Positions 1-6,029 of a stretch of DNA of 6,836 nucleotides are shown piece after piece. A program made the translations under genes and the position numbers. Location: NCBI GenBank assembly GCA_050258555.1, contig JBLMZA010000030.1:1-6836 (forward strand), written 5' to 3'. The notes beneath the pieces are model-generated. The model was not told the origin of the DNA, searched no databases, and worked only from the letters and a program-made list of their open reading frames with translations. The first letter of the stretch is position 1, and each line of letters begins with the position of its first letter. The stretch is from CAISDA01 sp050258555. Its GTDB lineage: Bacteria; Bacteroidota; Ignavibacteria; UBA10030; UBA8401.

Positions 1-47
1 GTATTGTTAATTTGTCACGCGGCTTCAGCATAAAAGGAGCGATATCC

Positions 48-1049
48 ATGAAGAAAGACTCTGTGAGCAGCATGGATGCTGACGAGAAGTCTATACAATA
101 TGGTTCACACCCCAATGACCACAAGCCGTTGTTTTCGACAAAACGGGCACACTGACCGAGGGCAAGTTCGGTGTGACGGATACATTGAAATTCGAGACGG
201 ACCTGGATGAGACGGATCTCGTCAGGTATGCCGCCTCTGTCGAGGCGCATTCCGAGCATCCGATAGCCCAGGGCATCGTGCGCTCTGCGAATGAGCTGAT
301 GAAGGTTGAGGGCTTCAAGGCAATACCCGGCAAAGGCGCCGAGGGCAACGTGAATGGAACAGCGGTGAAAGTCGTCTCTCCGGGCTTTTTGCGTGAGAAT
401 AAGATTTCCTATAATGCCGAAGGAATCGAAATACTCAGTGCGCAGGGAAAGACCGTTGTCTTCGTTCTTATCGACGGAAAAGTTTCCGGCGCGATCGCAC
501 TTGCCGACATGATCCGCCCCGAATCGAAGAACGCGATCGCTCGGCTCAAAGGGATGGGTATCCGGTCGATGATGGTGACGGGCGACAATCGGAAGGTGGC
601 GAAGTGGATTTCGGACGAACTCGGATTGGATGAATATTTCGCAGAAGTGCTGCCTCAGGAAAAGGCGGCAAAGATCAAGGAAATCCAGTCACGCGGTATC
701 GTTGTTGCCATGACCGGTGATGGTATCAATGATGCGCCCGCTTTGGCGCAGGCTGATGTCGGTATCGCAATCGGTGCAGGGACGGATGTGGCTGTCGAAG
801 CGGCGGATGTCATCCTCGTGAAGAGTGATCCTCAGGATGTTGTGACAATTGATCGTTCTTGCGAAGGCGACCTATCGGAAGATGGTTCAGAATCTGGCGT
901 GGGCAACCGGCTATAATGCGATCGCGATGCCGCTGGCAGCGGGCGTGTTGTTCAGTATGGGCATCGTACTCAGCCCGGCGATGGGCGCCGTACTTATGTC
1001 AATAAGTACTATCGTCGTCGCAATCAACGCACGGCTCTTAAAAGTGTGA
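48..1049 (+). pseudogene. copB: CopB-type copper-translocating P1B ATPase, internally deleted and frameshifted
   Basis: This is the remnant of a heavy-metal P-type ATPase that would export copper across the inner membrane using ATP. An ATG at 48 follows a strong Shine-Dalgarno (AAAAGGAG, 32-39). Its frame gives about 26 polar residues ending PNDHKP, then stops at 153. The ATPase body is in another frame: VVFDKTGTLTEG from about 128, SEHP near 251-262, MVTGDN near 575-589, and GDGINDAPAL at 716-745. An in-frame TGA lies at 116, just before the body. The membrane segments and CPx/CPH metal site expected before DKTGT are absent, although the gene start is in the window, so a large internal deletion is inferred. 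A second lesion near 851 (apparently one extra G) shifts DVVTI into IVLAKATYRKM, followed by the last two membrane helices (ATGYN, PLAAG, MSISTIVVAINA) and a TGA at 1047. The YN and MSxST signatures point to the CopB subgroup. Without transmembrane helices 1-6 it cannot transport. Sequencing error could explain the frameshift, but hardly the deletion. Confidence 0.88.
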
Positions 1050-1130
1050 GGATTGTCGGATTGGCGAAGATATATTTTACCAGCAATTGATTGAAACGCA
1101 TTCAGACGCCTGCCATATATGCGCCGCTTG

Positions 1131-1183
1131 TTGACGTGTGCAATGAAATGAAAATGATCTTTCATCGGCACGGCATCATGCCG
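1131..1183 (+). promoter_or_regulatory. Possible promoter and palindrome upstream of the lipoprotein gene
   Basis: The 162-nt gap between the ATPase remnant and the lipoprotein gene holds a TTGACG (1131-1136), 16 nt, then AATGAT (1153-1158). This is a moderate match to a sigma-70-type promoter. A perfect 6-bp inverted repeat with a one-base centre, CGGCATCATGCCG (1171-1183), follows where the start of the transcript would be, and could be an operator. It does not match a copper-responsive operator that I recognise. Both elements are weak evidence; the lipoprotein gene may instead have been read from the ATPase promoter. Confidence 0.25.
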
Positions 1184-1211
1184 CAATGACACCGTTAGGG
1201 AAAGAAAAATC

Positions 1212-1829
1212 ATGAACACGAATATTCATCGCACATTGACGATTGCACTCTGCGCTATTATCGGTATAACATTCACATCGTGCATGCATATGGGTATGGC
1301 AGGACATCCCGGGGACGAAAGCCCGACGCAAGCACCGCTGGAAAAGGAAGTGACCAAGGCAGGCTTCCTGCTTAGAGGAATCTTCCCGCCATTGAATGCG
1401 GGCGAAAAGACGAAAATCGAGGTTTTCGTCTTCGATGCATCGACTGGCATGCCTGCCTCAGGTATTATACATGTGGCCGGCCGCTTTGAGTATTCCGATA
1501 ACGGTGCGCATCATACGACCCATGATCACATGACGAACGAACCGTTTGAATTGCTTAATCCACTTGTCGTTACTGAGGAGGGGAAGGGAAAATATTCGTT
1601 TTTCATTACACCCGGAAAAGGCGGCAATTGCATAACGGGCTTCCGCCTGAAGGCAGTCGATTCACAAGGGCATGAAGAGGAACTCAAGATCGAGGCTTCA
1701 AGGACCGTCGGCAAGTCGCATTCGACAGGTGGCGGCAGCATGATGGGAATGGGGATGACCACCGCTGCGATGGTGCTTGGTATTGCGATGATGGGAGCAA
1801 TGATGACGGCGATGTGGCTGTGGCGGTAA
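1212..1829 (+). CDS. His/Met-rich putative copper-associated lipoprotein with Met-rich C-terminal hydrophobic segment
   Basis: This intact 205-residue protein belongs to no family I can name with certainty. The N-terminus has a basic start, a hydrophobic core (residues 9-21) and Cys24 in TFTSC, an acceptable though not perfect lipobox, so it is probably a lipoprotein. After Cys24 comes MHMGMAGH, rich in Met and His. Residues about 48-165 look like a beta-sandwich of the FixH/YtkA kind (FPPLNAGEKTKIEVFVFD, GKYSFFITPGKGG). A central His cluster, HHTTHDHM (100-107), could bind metal. Residues 177-201 carry ten methionines in a Gly/Ala-rich hydrophobic segment that could cross a membrane, ending WLWR. 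The ATG at 1212 follows AGGGA (1197-1201) at 10 nt. Lying downstream of a CopB-type ATPase, with Met/His ligand residues, it may bind Cu(I)/Cu(II) or Ag(I) at the cell envelope; that role is inferred from context and composition. It remains open although its ATPase neighbour is dead. Confidence 0.8.
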   Translation: MNTNIHRTLTIALCAIIGITFTSCMHMGMAGHPGDESPTQAPLEKEVTKAGFLLRGIFPPLNAGEKTKIEVFVFDASTGMPASGIIHVAGRFEYSDNGAHHTTHDHMTNEPFELLNPLVVTEEGKGKYSFFITPGKGGNCITGFRLKAVDSQGHEEELKIEASRTVGKSHSTGGGSMMGMGMTTAAMVLGIAMMGAMMTAMWLWR

Positions 1830-1830
1830 T

Positions 1831-1866
1831 AAAAAAGGCCGGTTCTTTTTCAGAATCGGCCTTTTA
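1831..1866. terminator. Bidirectional Rho-independent terminator
   Basis: It begins one base after the lipoprotein stop codon. GGCCG (1837-1841) pairs with CGGCC (1857-1861), a G-T wobble follows, then TTC (1843-1845) pairs with GAA (1853-1855) around a 7-nt loop. Six A precede the stem and four T follow it, so the hairpin has a U-tract when read from either strand. It therefore can end the lipoprotein transcript on the + strand and the tRNA transcript on the - strand. Confidence 0.85.
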
Positions 1867-1943
1867 TGGTGCACCCGGCGGGAGTCGAACCCACAACCCC
1901 CAGCTTCGTAGGCTGGTGCTCTATCCAGTTGAGCTACAGGTGC
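1867..1943 (-). tRNA. tRNA-Arg (anticodon ACG)
   Basis: On the - strand this 77-nt gene folds as a standard cloverleaf. The acceptor stem is GCACCTG with CGGGTGC (one G-T pair), followed by discriminator A and an encoded CCA. The anticodon arm is CCAGC, loop CTACGAA, GCTGG, giving anticodon ACG. The T arm contains the usual GGTTCGACTCC. The wobble A is normally deaminated to inosine by TadA, so this tRNA would read CGU, CGC and CGA. It converges on the copper lipoprotein gene and shares its terminator. Confidence 0.97.
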
Positions 1944-1959
1944 GTTGTTACAGTGCACT

Positions 1960-1988
1960 AATATACGAAGTCTTCGGAAAAAATCCAA
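1960..1988 (-). promoter_or_regulatory. Promoter of tRNA-Arg
   Basis: Read on the - strand: TTGGAT (1988-1983), a 17-nt spacer, then TATATT (1965-1960), five of six to the -10 consensus. Transcription would start near 1953, leaving a leader of about 10 nt before the mature tRNA 5' end at 1943. The spacer holds a short palindrome, CGAAGTCTTCG (1966-1976), with a one-base centre, whose meaning is unknown. Confidence 0.6.
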
Positions 1989-2015
1989 ACAGAATATTGA
2001 AAAAGGAAGAAAAAA

Positions 2016-2028
2016 AATGGGCGAAGCA
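2016..2028 (-). repeat. Truncated third copy of the palindromic repeat
   Basis: AATGGGCGAAGCA here is identical to 2084-2096, the start of the far palindrome copy, but the second arm is missing. On the - strand it is followed by a run of eight or more T with scattered C. It looks like a decayed or half copy of the two complete palindromes beside it. Confidence 0.6.
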
Positions 2029-2030
2029 TT

Positions 2031-2062
2031 GGAAAATAAAGGGCGAAGCAGCGCTTCGCCCC
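2031..2062 (-). terminator. Probable Rho-independent terminator of the exopolysaccharide operon
   Basis: Read on the - strand, the 9-bp stem of repeat copy 1 is followed directly by TTTATTTTCC, and a longer T/C-rich tract lies a little further on at about 2018-2001. With copy 2 upstream, it forms a two-hairpin terminator between the large gene and the tRNA promoter. The call rests on stem stability and T-richness; the T-tract is interrupted by one A. Confidence 0.6.
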
Positions 2063-2065
2063 ACA
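2041..2065. repeat. 25-bp palindromic direct repeat, copy 1
   Basis: The copy begins with GGGCGAAGC (2041-2049), has a 3-nt centre, and continues with the exact reverse complement GCTTCGCCC (2053-2061), then CACA. It is identical over 25 bp to 2087-2111, at a 46-bp offset. Because each copy is a perfect 9-bp inverted repeat, RNA from either strand would form a stable hairpin. Confidence 0.9.
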
Positions 2066-2086
2066 AGGAAAGAAAGATGAAGCAAT

Positions 2087-2111
2087 GGGCGAAGCAGCGC
2101 TTCGCCCCACA
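2087..2111. repeat. 25-bp palindromic direct repeat, copy 2
   Basis: This copy is identical to 2041-2065 and lies 20 nt beyond the stop codon of the large - strand gene. On the - strand it would be the first hairpin in the 3' untranslated RNA. It is followed by ATTGCTTC rather than a T-tract, so alone it would be a weak terminator but could block 3' exonucleases. Confidence 0.9.
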
Positions 2112-2131
2112 TGATGCTGCGCCCCGCAAAA

Positions 2132-5100
2132 TCAGTAGCGGTAGCTGAGCGAAGCGCGGGCAACGGTCTGCCGATAAACGGAGGAGCCGCTCTTTCCATA
2201 TTCCGCCGTGAGCTGCAGGAACGGGGAGAACTGCAGCGTGGCTTTCGCGCCGAGGTTGTTCGAAAACACGCCGCCCTGCATCGTTCCGGTTTCGGTGATT
2301 TCGGGCGTAAAAATTCCGAAGAGCGTGTATGCCGCCGAGAGTCCCAGCGATGAGGTGAACAGTTCACTCGGCGTCCAATACGGCTCCGATGTGCGGTAGA
2401 TGCGCTTCGTATCCTGATAGATCGTGCTTGCCTGCAGCCTGATTTCCGGCTGGCGCAGCACGATGCGGTATGACGACACAAGCGCGCCGGTGCTGCGAAG
2501 ATTATCGTCCGAATAGGCTTCGAACTGCGCAAGCCCGCCGATACTCCATCGCTCCGTCGCCTGCAGAAACAATTCGCCCCGAATGTCCGTTGTGTAGAGT
2601 CTTCGTGCCATCGCCTGGATTCCTTCGATCGTTTCGGACCGCTCGGCGCTGATCGCGATCGAGACGCCTTCCCGGAATGCGTGTTCGAACCGGCCTGAAA
2701 CGGTGACGGGCGTCCAATCCGCTGTATACTGCGCGGCCAGCGCTTCAAGCGTGAGCGAAGTCATGTTCCCAAGCGCGAACTTCGCTCCGAATCCGGCGCC
2801 GTACCCTTCGGCGGCGTTGCGGGCGGAGGCAACGGCATGCGGGTGATCATCGCGCACGCGGCGCGCCTGCATGCGCAAATAATAATCGGCGGTATGCGAT
2901 TGATAAAGCTCGACGGCGACCGGCAATTCCTCGCGCAGCAGATTGTTCGAGTCTTCGACTCTCTCGTACGATGATGTGAAAAGAAGTCCGTGATCGCGTC
3001 TGGCCGCATCGAGAAATCCGCGCGCATCGTTATCGTGCGGATTCCGCTCGATGACGGCCGCATACCATGCGCGGGCATCGAACCAGTTGTCATTGGCGCG
3101 GTGGCCTTCGGCGGCCATCTTCAACGCCTCGATGTTCGATGCGTCGCGCCGCAGAATGCGCCTTCCTTCACGGACCGCATCCTGCGGGCGCTTGTTCCAC
3201 AGATACAGACGCGCCAGCATGAGCCGCGTGGAAACAGAATCCGGCTGAATCGCGACAAGCCGCTCGTAGAGAGGAATGGCCTCGGTCTGCCGTTCCTGCG
3301 CCACATACAGCTCGGCAAGGGTTCTCAGCGCTGCACGATCGGACGGCATGCACCGGACGTACTGCGCAAGCGCGCGCGAGGCATCGTTTCCGCGATCGGA
3401 CCAGATGAAGAGCTGATAGAGTTCCTGCCACCATTCCGCACGATCGGGATACCGCTTCAGCAGCATCTCGTACACCGGGATTGCCTTTTCCTTCTGATCC
3501 ATCGCCACAAAATTCCGTGCAACGGCATGGGCAAATGCCGTATCGGACGCCATGCGCGCAACGGTATCGATTGGCGGAACTGGGATTTCCTCTGCGACAG
3601 GCTCTGACGCCGCCGGCTCGGCAGAGGCCGGTTCAGCGGACGCTGATGTTTCGGGAATGAATTTCGTTCGTGCCTTGACGGCCATCGGCGCACTTCGCCG
3701 GACGCGCGCCGGACGCACAGGCGCAATCGATGAGAGCATGCGCGGATACTGTGTCTGCCCGGCTGACGAGACAGCATAGCGCGAATCGCCCGCAAGATAG
3801 AGATGCTGCGGCGTACCGGCGCGATAGAGCATGGGAGAGACGGGCTCGCGCAGCGCAATCGACAGATCGTTCTTCGTCGCGCGAATCACATACATTGTCG
3901 AATAGGCGAGAGGCGATGAAGAAACGACGTCGCCTCCCGAACAGGAAACGATCGTATTGCCGGCATTGACATGGACGGTGATATAATTCGGAACGATGTT
4001 GATGCGGATGGTCAGCTGCCGGTCCGACGTGCGGACAATGACGGAGCTCGCCTCATACCGCGAGATGTCCGCGTGGGCATGACGGTAATCGGTGTAGCGG
4101 AGCCACGGATAATGCTTCTTCACGAACGCAATCCAGCGTTCGAAGGAGTAATAGATGCCGGTCTTCTGCGGATCGCCCCTCCAGAGAAGATTCTCGGCCG
4201 AAATGTCTTCGCGCGTATTTTCGGCATAACGGCCTGCCGTGGCCAGAATATCATCGGGATGCACGAAATGCGTCCATGCCCCCACGGTGTTCAGAAGTGA
4301 AATCGTGAGGAGCCTGTTGAAGTCGTCGTAGATGAAACCGCTCGTGATGCGGGGAATCGATTTGATCTGCGGATTCCACGGGTCGGTGCCGAACTCGCGG
4401 TTCTGTCCCATGGCGAACCGTCCCATGTACTGGCCGCCCACGGTGCGTATGGTGGGGAAGATCTCGGTCAATGCGCTCATGCCGGTCGAGTCGATGATGT
4501 TCATCGGAGGAATATAGCTGACCGGCGCCGGGGCGAGATTGTCATAGAGCCAGCGTTTGCGCGCCGCCGAAAGCGCGAGCTTCATGTTCCCGGGCGTATG
4601 CCAGTTCTTCAGTGTGAGCGGCTGATGGTTGTGTCCGTGGAATCCGATCTCGATATCCTTCTGCGCTTCGCGCGTGATCCACACCGAAGAATTGATGGTC
4701 CTGCCTCCGCGCTCGATCGTACTGTTGACCCATTCCGACGTTTTATATGGGGGAGTCGTGACTTCGCCGTAACTGAAAATAAGTCCCGCCGTCAGCTTCA
4801 CTCCGTACTGCTTGGCAAGCTTCAGCATGTCGGGAAACCACCGGAAAGCGTAAAATTCGGACACGGTCATATCGAACTCGCTTTTGACGGGCTCGATCTT
4901 CACATTGGGCGAAGCGTTCGGAAAGTCATCGAGACAGATGATGCCGACATTCAAGATCGGAGACGCCGTGACTGGCTGCACCGCGCCGAGCGTGGGGATG
5001 ATGAAGCCGCGATAAATTTTTTCGGAAAGGAGGACGGCATTCCAAAACATCATACGTCCCTTGCCGAATGTCCTCAACCATCCGGCGGGAAGTCCGGCGT

Positions 5101-5626
5101 CGGTCACGGCGAAGACGGACGCGCCGGGAAGGAGCCGGACGTCGTACGCCGACACATCGCCGAGAATCGAAGGCGAAATGACCGTGCCGCTGATGCCCGG
5201 CATGAGTTCGCGGGTAAATTTCAGGCCCTTGCTTTTTCCATCGGACACAGGCGGAGGCGCAGCGGCATCGATGCCGAAGAGGTCGCTCAACTGCGGATGC
5301 CAGCCCCGGTAGAGCACCGCCATGCCTCCGCCTTCTTCCACATACCGGCGCAGCGCGGCGCACGAGGGCGCATCGATCTTCCAGAGCATTTCCGTCGTCG
5401 TCAGAACGGCGCTGAACCGAGCAGGATCGGGAAGCGCCGGCGATGCGCCGAGATCATACGTCGTGTACGGCACGCGGTTGTATTCGAGCGTGACGATCGT
5501 CTGTTCGAAGCACGGAAGCGCATAGGCGTCTCCCGAATCGTAGAGCACAAGCACGGATGTGCGGCCCGGCTCGCCAAGCGCGATGGCCGAACAGAGGACG
5601 AAAAGGCTGATGAGGCGTCGGATCAT
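2132..5626 (-). CDS. Exported polysaccharide deacetylase-TPR-outer-membrane beta-barrel fusion protein
   Basis: This 1164-residue protein appears to combine polysaccharide deacetylation with export through the outer membrane. A signal peptide covers residues 1 to about 18 (MIRRLISLFVLCSAIALG). Residues 22-215 look like a Rossmann/GATase-like domain. Residues about 224-510 form a NodB-like deacetylase domain, possibly the DUF2194 type: LDDF (D233 base, D234 metal), HGHNH (H330 and H334, the HxxxH metal pair), YIPPMN (371-376) and FVHPDD (H456). A beta-rich stretch (about 525-620) follows, then an Ala/Pro/Glu-rich linker (659-685). Five 34-residue TPRs span about 697-868. Residues 880-1164 alternate in beta-strand fashion and end SYRY, typical of outer-membrane barrels. 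In Pel and PNAG systems these parts are separate proteins (PelA with PelB, PgaB with PgaA). No glycoside hydrolase domain is seen. The ATG overlaps the STAS stop (ATGA), with GGGAAG as a likely Shine-Dalgarno. The polymer cannot be identified here. Architecture is confident; substrate and pathway are inferred. Confidence 0.85.
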   Translation of the reverse strand: MIRRLISLFVLCSAIALGEPGRTSVLVLYDSGDAYALPCFEQTIVTLEYNRVPYTTYDLGASPALPDPARFSAVLTTTEMLWKIDAPSCAALRRYVEEGGGMAVLYRGWHPQLSDLFGIDAAAPPPVSDGKSKGLKFTRELMPGISGTVISPSILGDVSAYDVRLLPGASVFAVTDAGLPAGWLRTFGKGRMMFWNAVLLSEKIYRGFIIPTLGAVQPVTASPILNVGIICLDDFPNASPNVKIEPVKSEFDMTVSEFYAFRWFPDMLKLAKQYGVKLTAGLIFSYGEVTTPPYKTSEWVNSTIERGGRTINSSVWITREAQKDIEIGFHGHNHQPLTLKNWHTPGNMKLALSAARKRWLYDNLAPAPVSYIPPMNIIDSTGMSALTEIFPTIRTVGGQYMGRFAMGQNREFGTDPWNPQIKSIPRITSGFIYDDFNRLLTISLLNTVGAWTHFVHPDDILATAGRYAENTREDISAENLLWRGDPQKTGIYYSFERWIAFVKKHYPWLRYTDYRHAHADISRYEASSVIVRTSDRQLTIRINIVPNYITVHVNAGNTIVSCSGGDVVSSSPLAYSTMYVIRATKNDLSIALREPVSPMLYRAGTPQHLYLAGDSRYAVSSAGQTQYPRMLSSIAPVRPARVRRSAPMAVKARTKFIPETSASAEPASAEPAASEPVAEEIPVPPIDTVARMASDTAFAHAVARNFVAMDQKEKAIPVYEMLLKRYPDRAEWWQELYQLFIWSDRGNDASRALAQYVRCMPSDRAALRTLAELYVAQERQTEAIPLYERLVAIQPDSVSTRLMLARLYLWNKRPQDAVREGRRILRRDASNIEALKMAAEGHRANDNWFDARAWYAAVIERNPHDNDARGFLDAARRDHGLLFTSSYERVEDSNNLLREELPVAVELYQSHTADYYLRMQARRVRDDHPHAVASARNAAEGYGAGFGAKFALGNMTSLTLEALAAQYTADWTPVTVSGRFEHAFREGVSIAISAERSETIEGIQAMARRLYTTDIRGELFLQATERWSIGGLAQFEAYSDDNLRSTGALVSSYRIVLRQPEIRLQASTIYQDTKRIYRTSEPYWTPSELFTSSLGLSAAYTLFGIFTPEITETGTMQGGVFSNNLGAKATLQFSPFLQLTAEYGKSGSSVYRQTVARASLSYRY

Positions 5627-5967
5627 TGCTTCCCGGAGACGCTGAGGACGGCTTCGTCCATCGATGCGAAGAACGACAGATGACGGTCAACGCGCGTGAG
5701 TTCGAAGATCTTTTTGACGTGCGTGGAAGGAGCGGCAAAGCCGATGCGTGCGCCGTTTGCCGTGGCGAGCTTATGGGCATTGACGAGCACGCCGAGGCAC
5801 GAGCTGTCGATGAAAGTGACTCCGCGCATGTCGACGACGATTTTCTTCACGCCGCCTTCGAGCATGCCTTTGAACAGCTCCCGCAAGTGGGGAGCGACAG
5901 CGACATCAAGATCGCCCATGGGGGCGGCAACGTGCACATCTTCAATATTTGTAACGGGACAATCCAT
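5623..5967 (-). CDS. STAS-domain anti-sigma-factor-antagonist-like protein
   Basis: The protein has 114 residues from the chosen ATG at 5967 and is a stand-alone STAS domain of the SpoIIAA/RsbV kind. Such proteins bind anti-sigma or other partner proteins and are switched off by phosphorylation of a conserved serine. Visible hallmarks are MGDLDVAVAPHLRELF (17-32), the strand KKIVVDMRGVTFID (41-54) and DSSCLGVLV (54-62). The serine pair 55-56 includes the expected phosphoacceptor, while the usual following Gly is Cys57. The start is set by AGAAGGA (5980-5974), 6 nt from the ATG; an in-frame GTG at 6024 has no ribosome site and lies within a hairpin. Its stop codon overlaps the next gene's ATG, so the two are probably translationally coupled. 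STAS proteins controlling polysaccharide are known (SypA of Vibrio fischeri), so control of production or export of the polymer handled by the downstream protein is a reasonable inference. No kinase or phosphatase partner is in the window. Confidence 0.88.
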   Translation of the reverse strand: MDCPVTNIEDVHVAAPMGDLDVAVAPHLRELFKGMLEGGVKKIVVDMRGVTFIDSSCLGVLVNAHKLATANGARIGFAAPSTHVKKIFELTRVDRHLSFFASMDEAVLSVSGKQ

Positions 5968-5973
5968 GAATAT

Positions 5974-5980
5974 TCCTTCT
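5974..5980 (-). promoter_or_regulatory. Shine-Dalgarno that fixes the STAS start
   Basis: AGAAGGA on the - strand sits 6 nt before the ATG at 5967. It is the only good ribosome site near the 5' end of this frame and argues against the 19-residue-longer GTG start at 6024. Confidence 0.75.
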
Positions 5981-6000
5981 CTGAGATATTCGTATTGATC

Positions 6001-6025
6001 GGTGTCGAAGCGGGGCATCGACACC
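6001..6025 (-). other. Intercistronic hairpin between HD-GYP and STAS genes
   Basis: GGTGTCGA (6001-6008) and TCGACACC (6018-6025) are perfect reverse complements, and two further pairs can form inside after an A-A mismatch. On the - strand the hairpin starts 4 nt after the HD-GYP stop codon and ends 20 nt before the STAS Shine-Dalgarno. No T-tract follows, so it is not a classical terminator. It may stabilise the upstream 3' end, mark a processing site, or lower read-through. Confidence 0.6.
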
Positions 6026-6029
6026 CGTG

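Noticed and set aside
48..155. A stand-alone 35-residue small protein with a good ribosome site
   Set aside because: The last nine codons are the DKTGT-coding DNA read in a wrong frame, so this is better read as the truncated 5' end of the ATPase gene.
842..860. Programmed ribosomal frameshift in the ATPase gene
   Set aside because: No slippery heptamer or following structure is evident, and the protein is already inactivated by the upstream deletion, so a simple mutation or read error is more likely.
2016..2111. A minimal CRISPR array
   Set aside because: There are only two full repeats with one 21-nt spacer, the repeats are full hairpins placed directly after a stop codon, and no cas gene is present.
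1948..2748. A 266-codon open frame on the - strand
   Set aside because: It overlaps the barrel region of the fusion gene in another frame and runs through the palindromic repeats and the tRNA promoter; the Arg/Ser-rich product resembles no protein.
2990..3607. A 205-codon open frame on the + strand
   Set aside because: It is antisense to the TPR region and has no ribosome site or domain signal; treated as a shadow.
4598..5683. A 361-codon open frame on the + strand
   Set aside because: It lies opposite the fusion gene, whose motifs are unmistakable. The translation is Arg/His/Asp-rich without domain features, as expected for an antisense shadow of a gene with high third-position GC.
5623..6024. 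Longer STAS protein starting at GTG 6024
   Set aside because: The GTG lacks a ribosome site and falls within a hairpin, and the added residues are not part of the STAS fold; the ATG at 5967 has a strong AGAAGGA.
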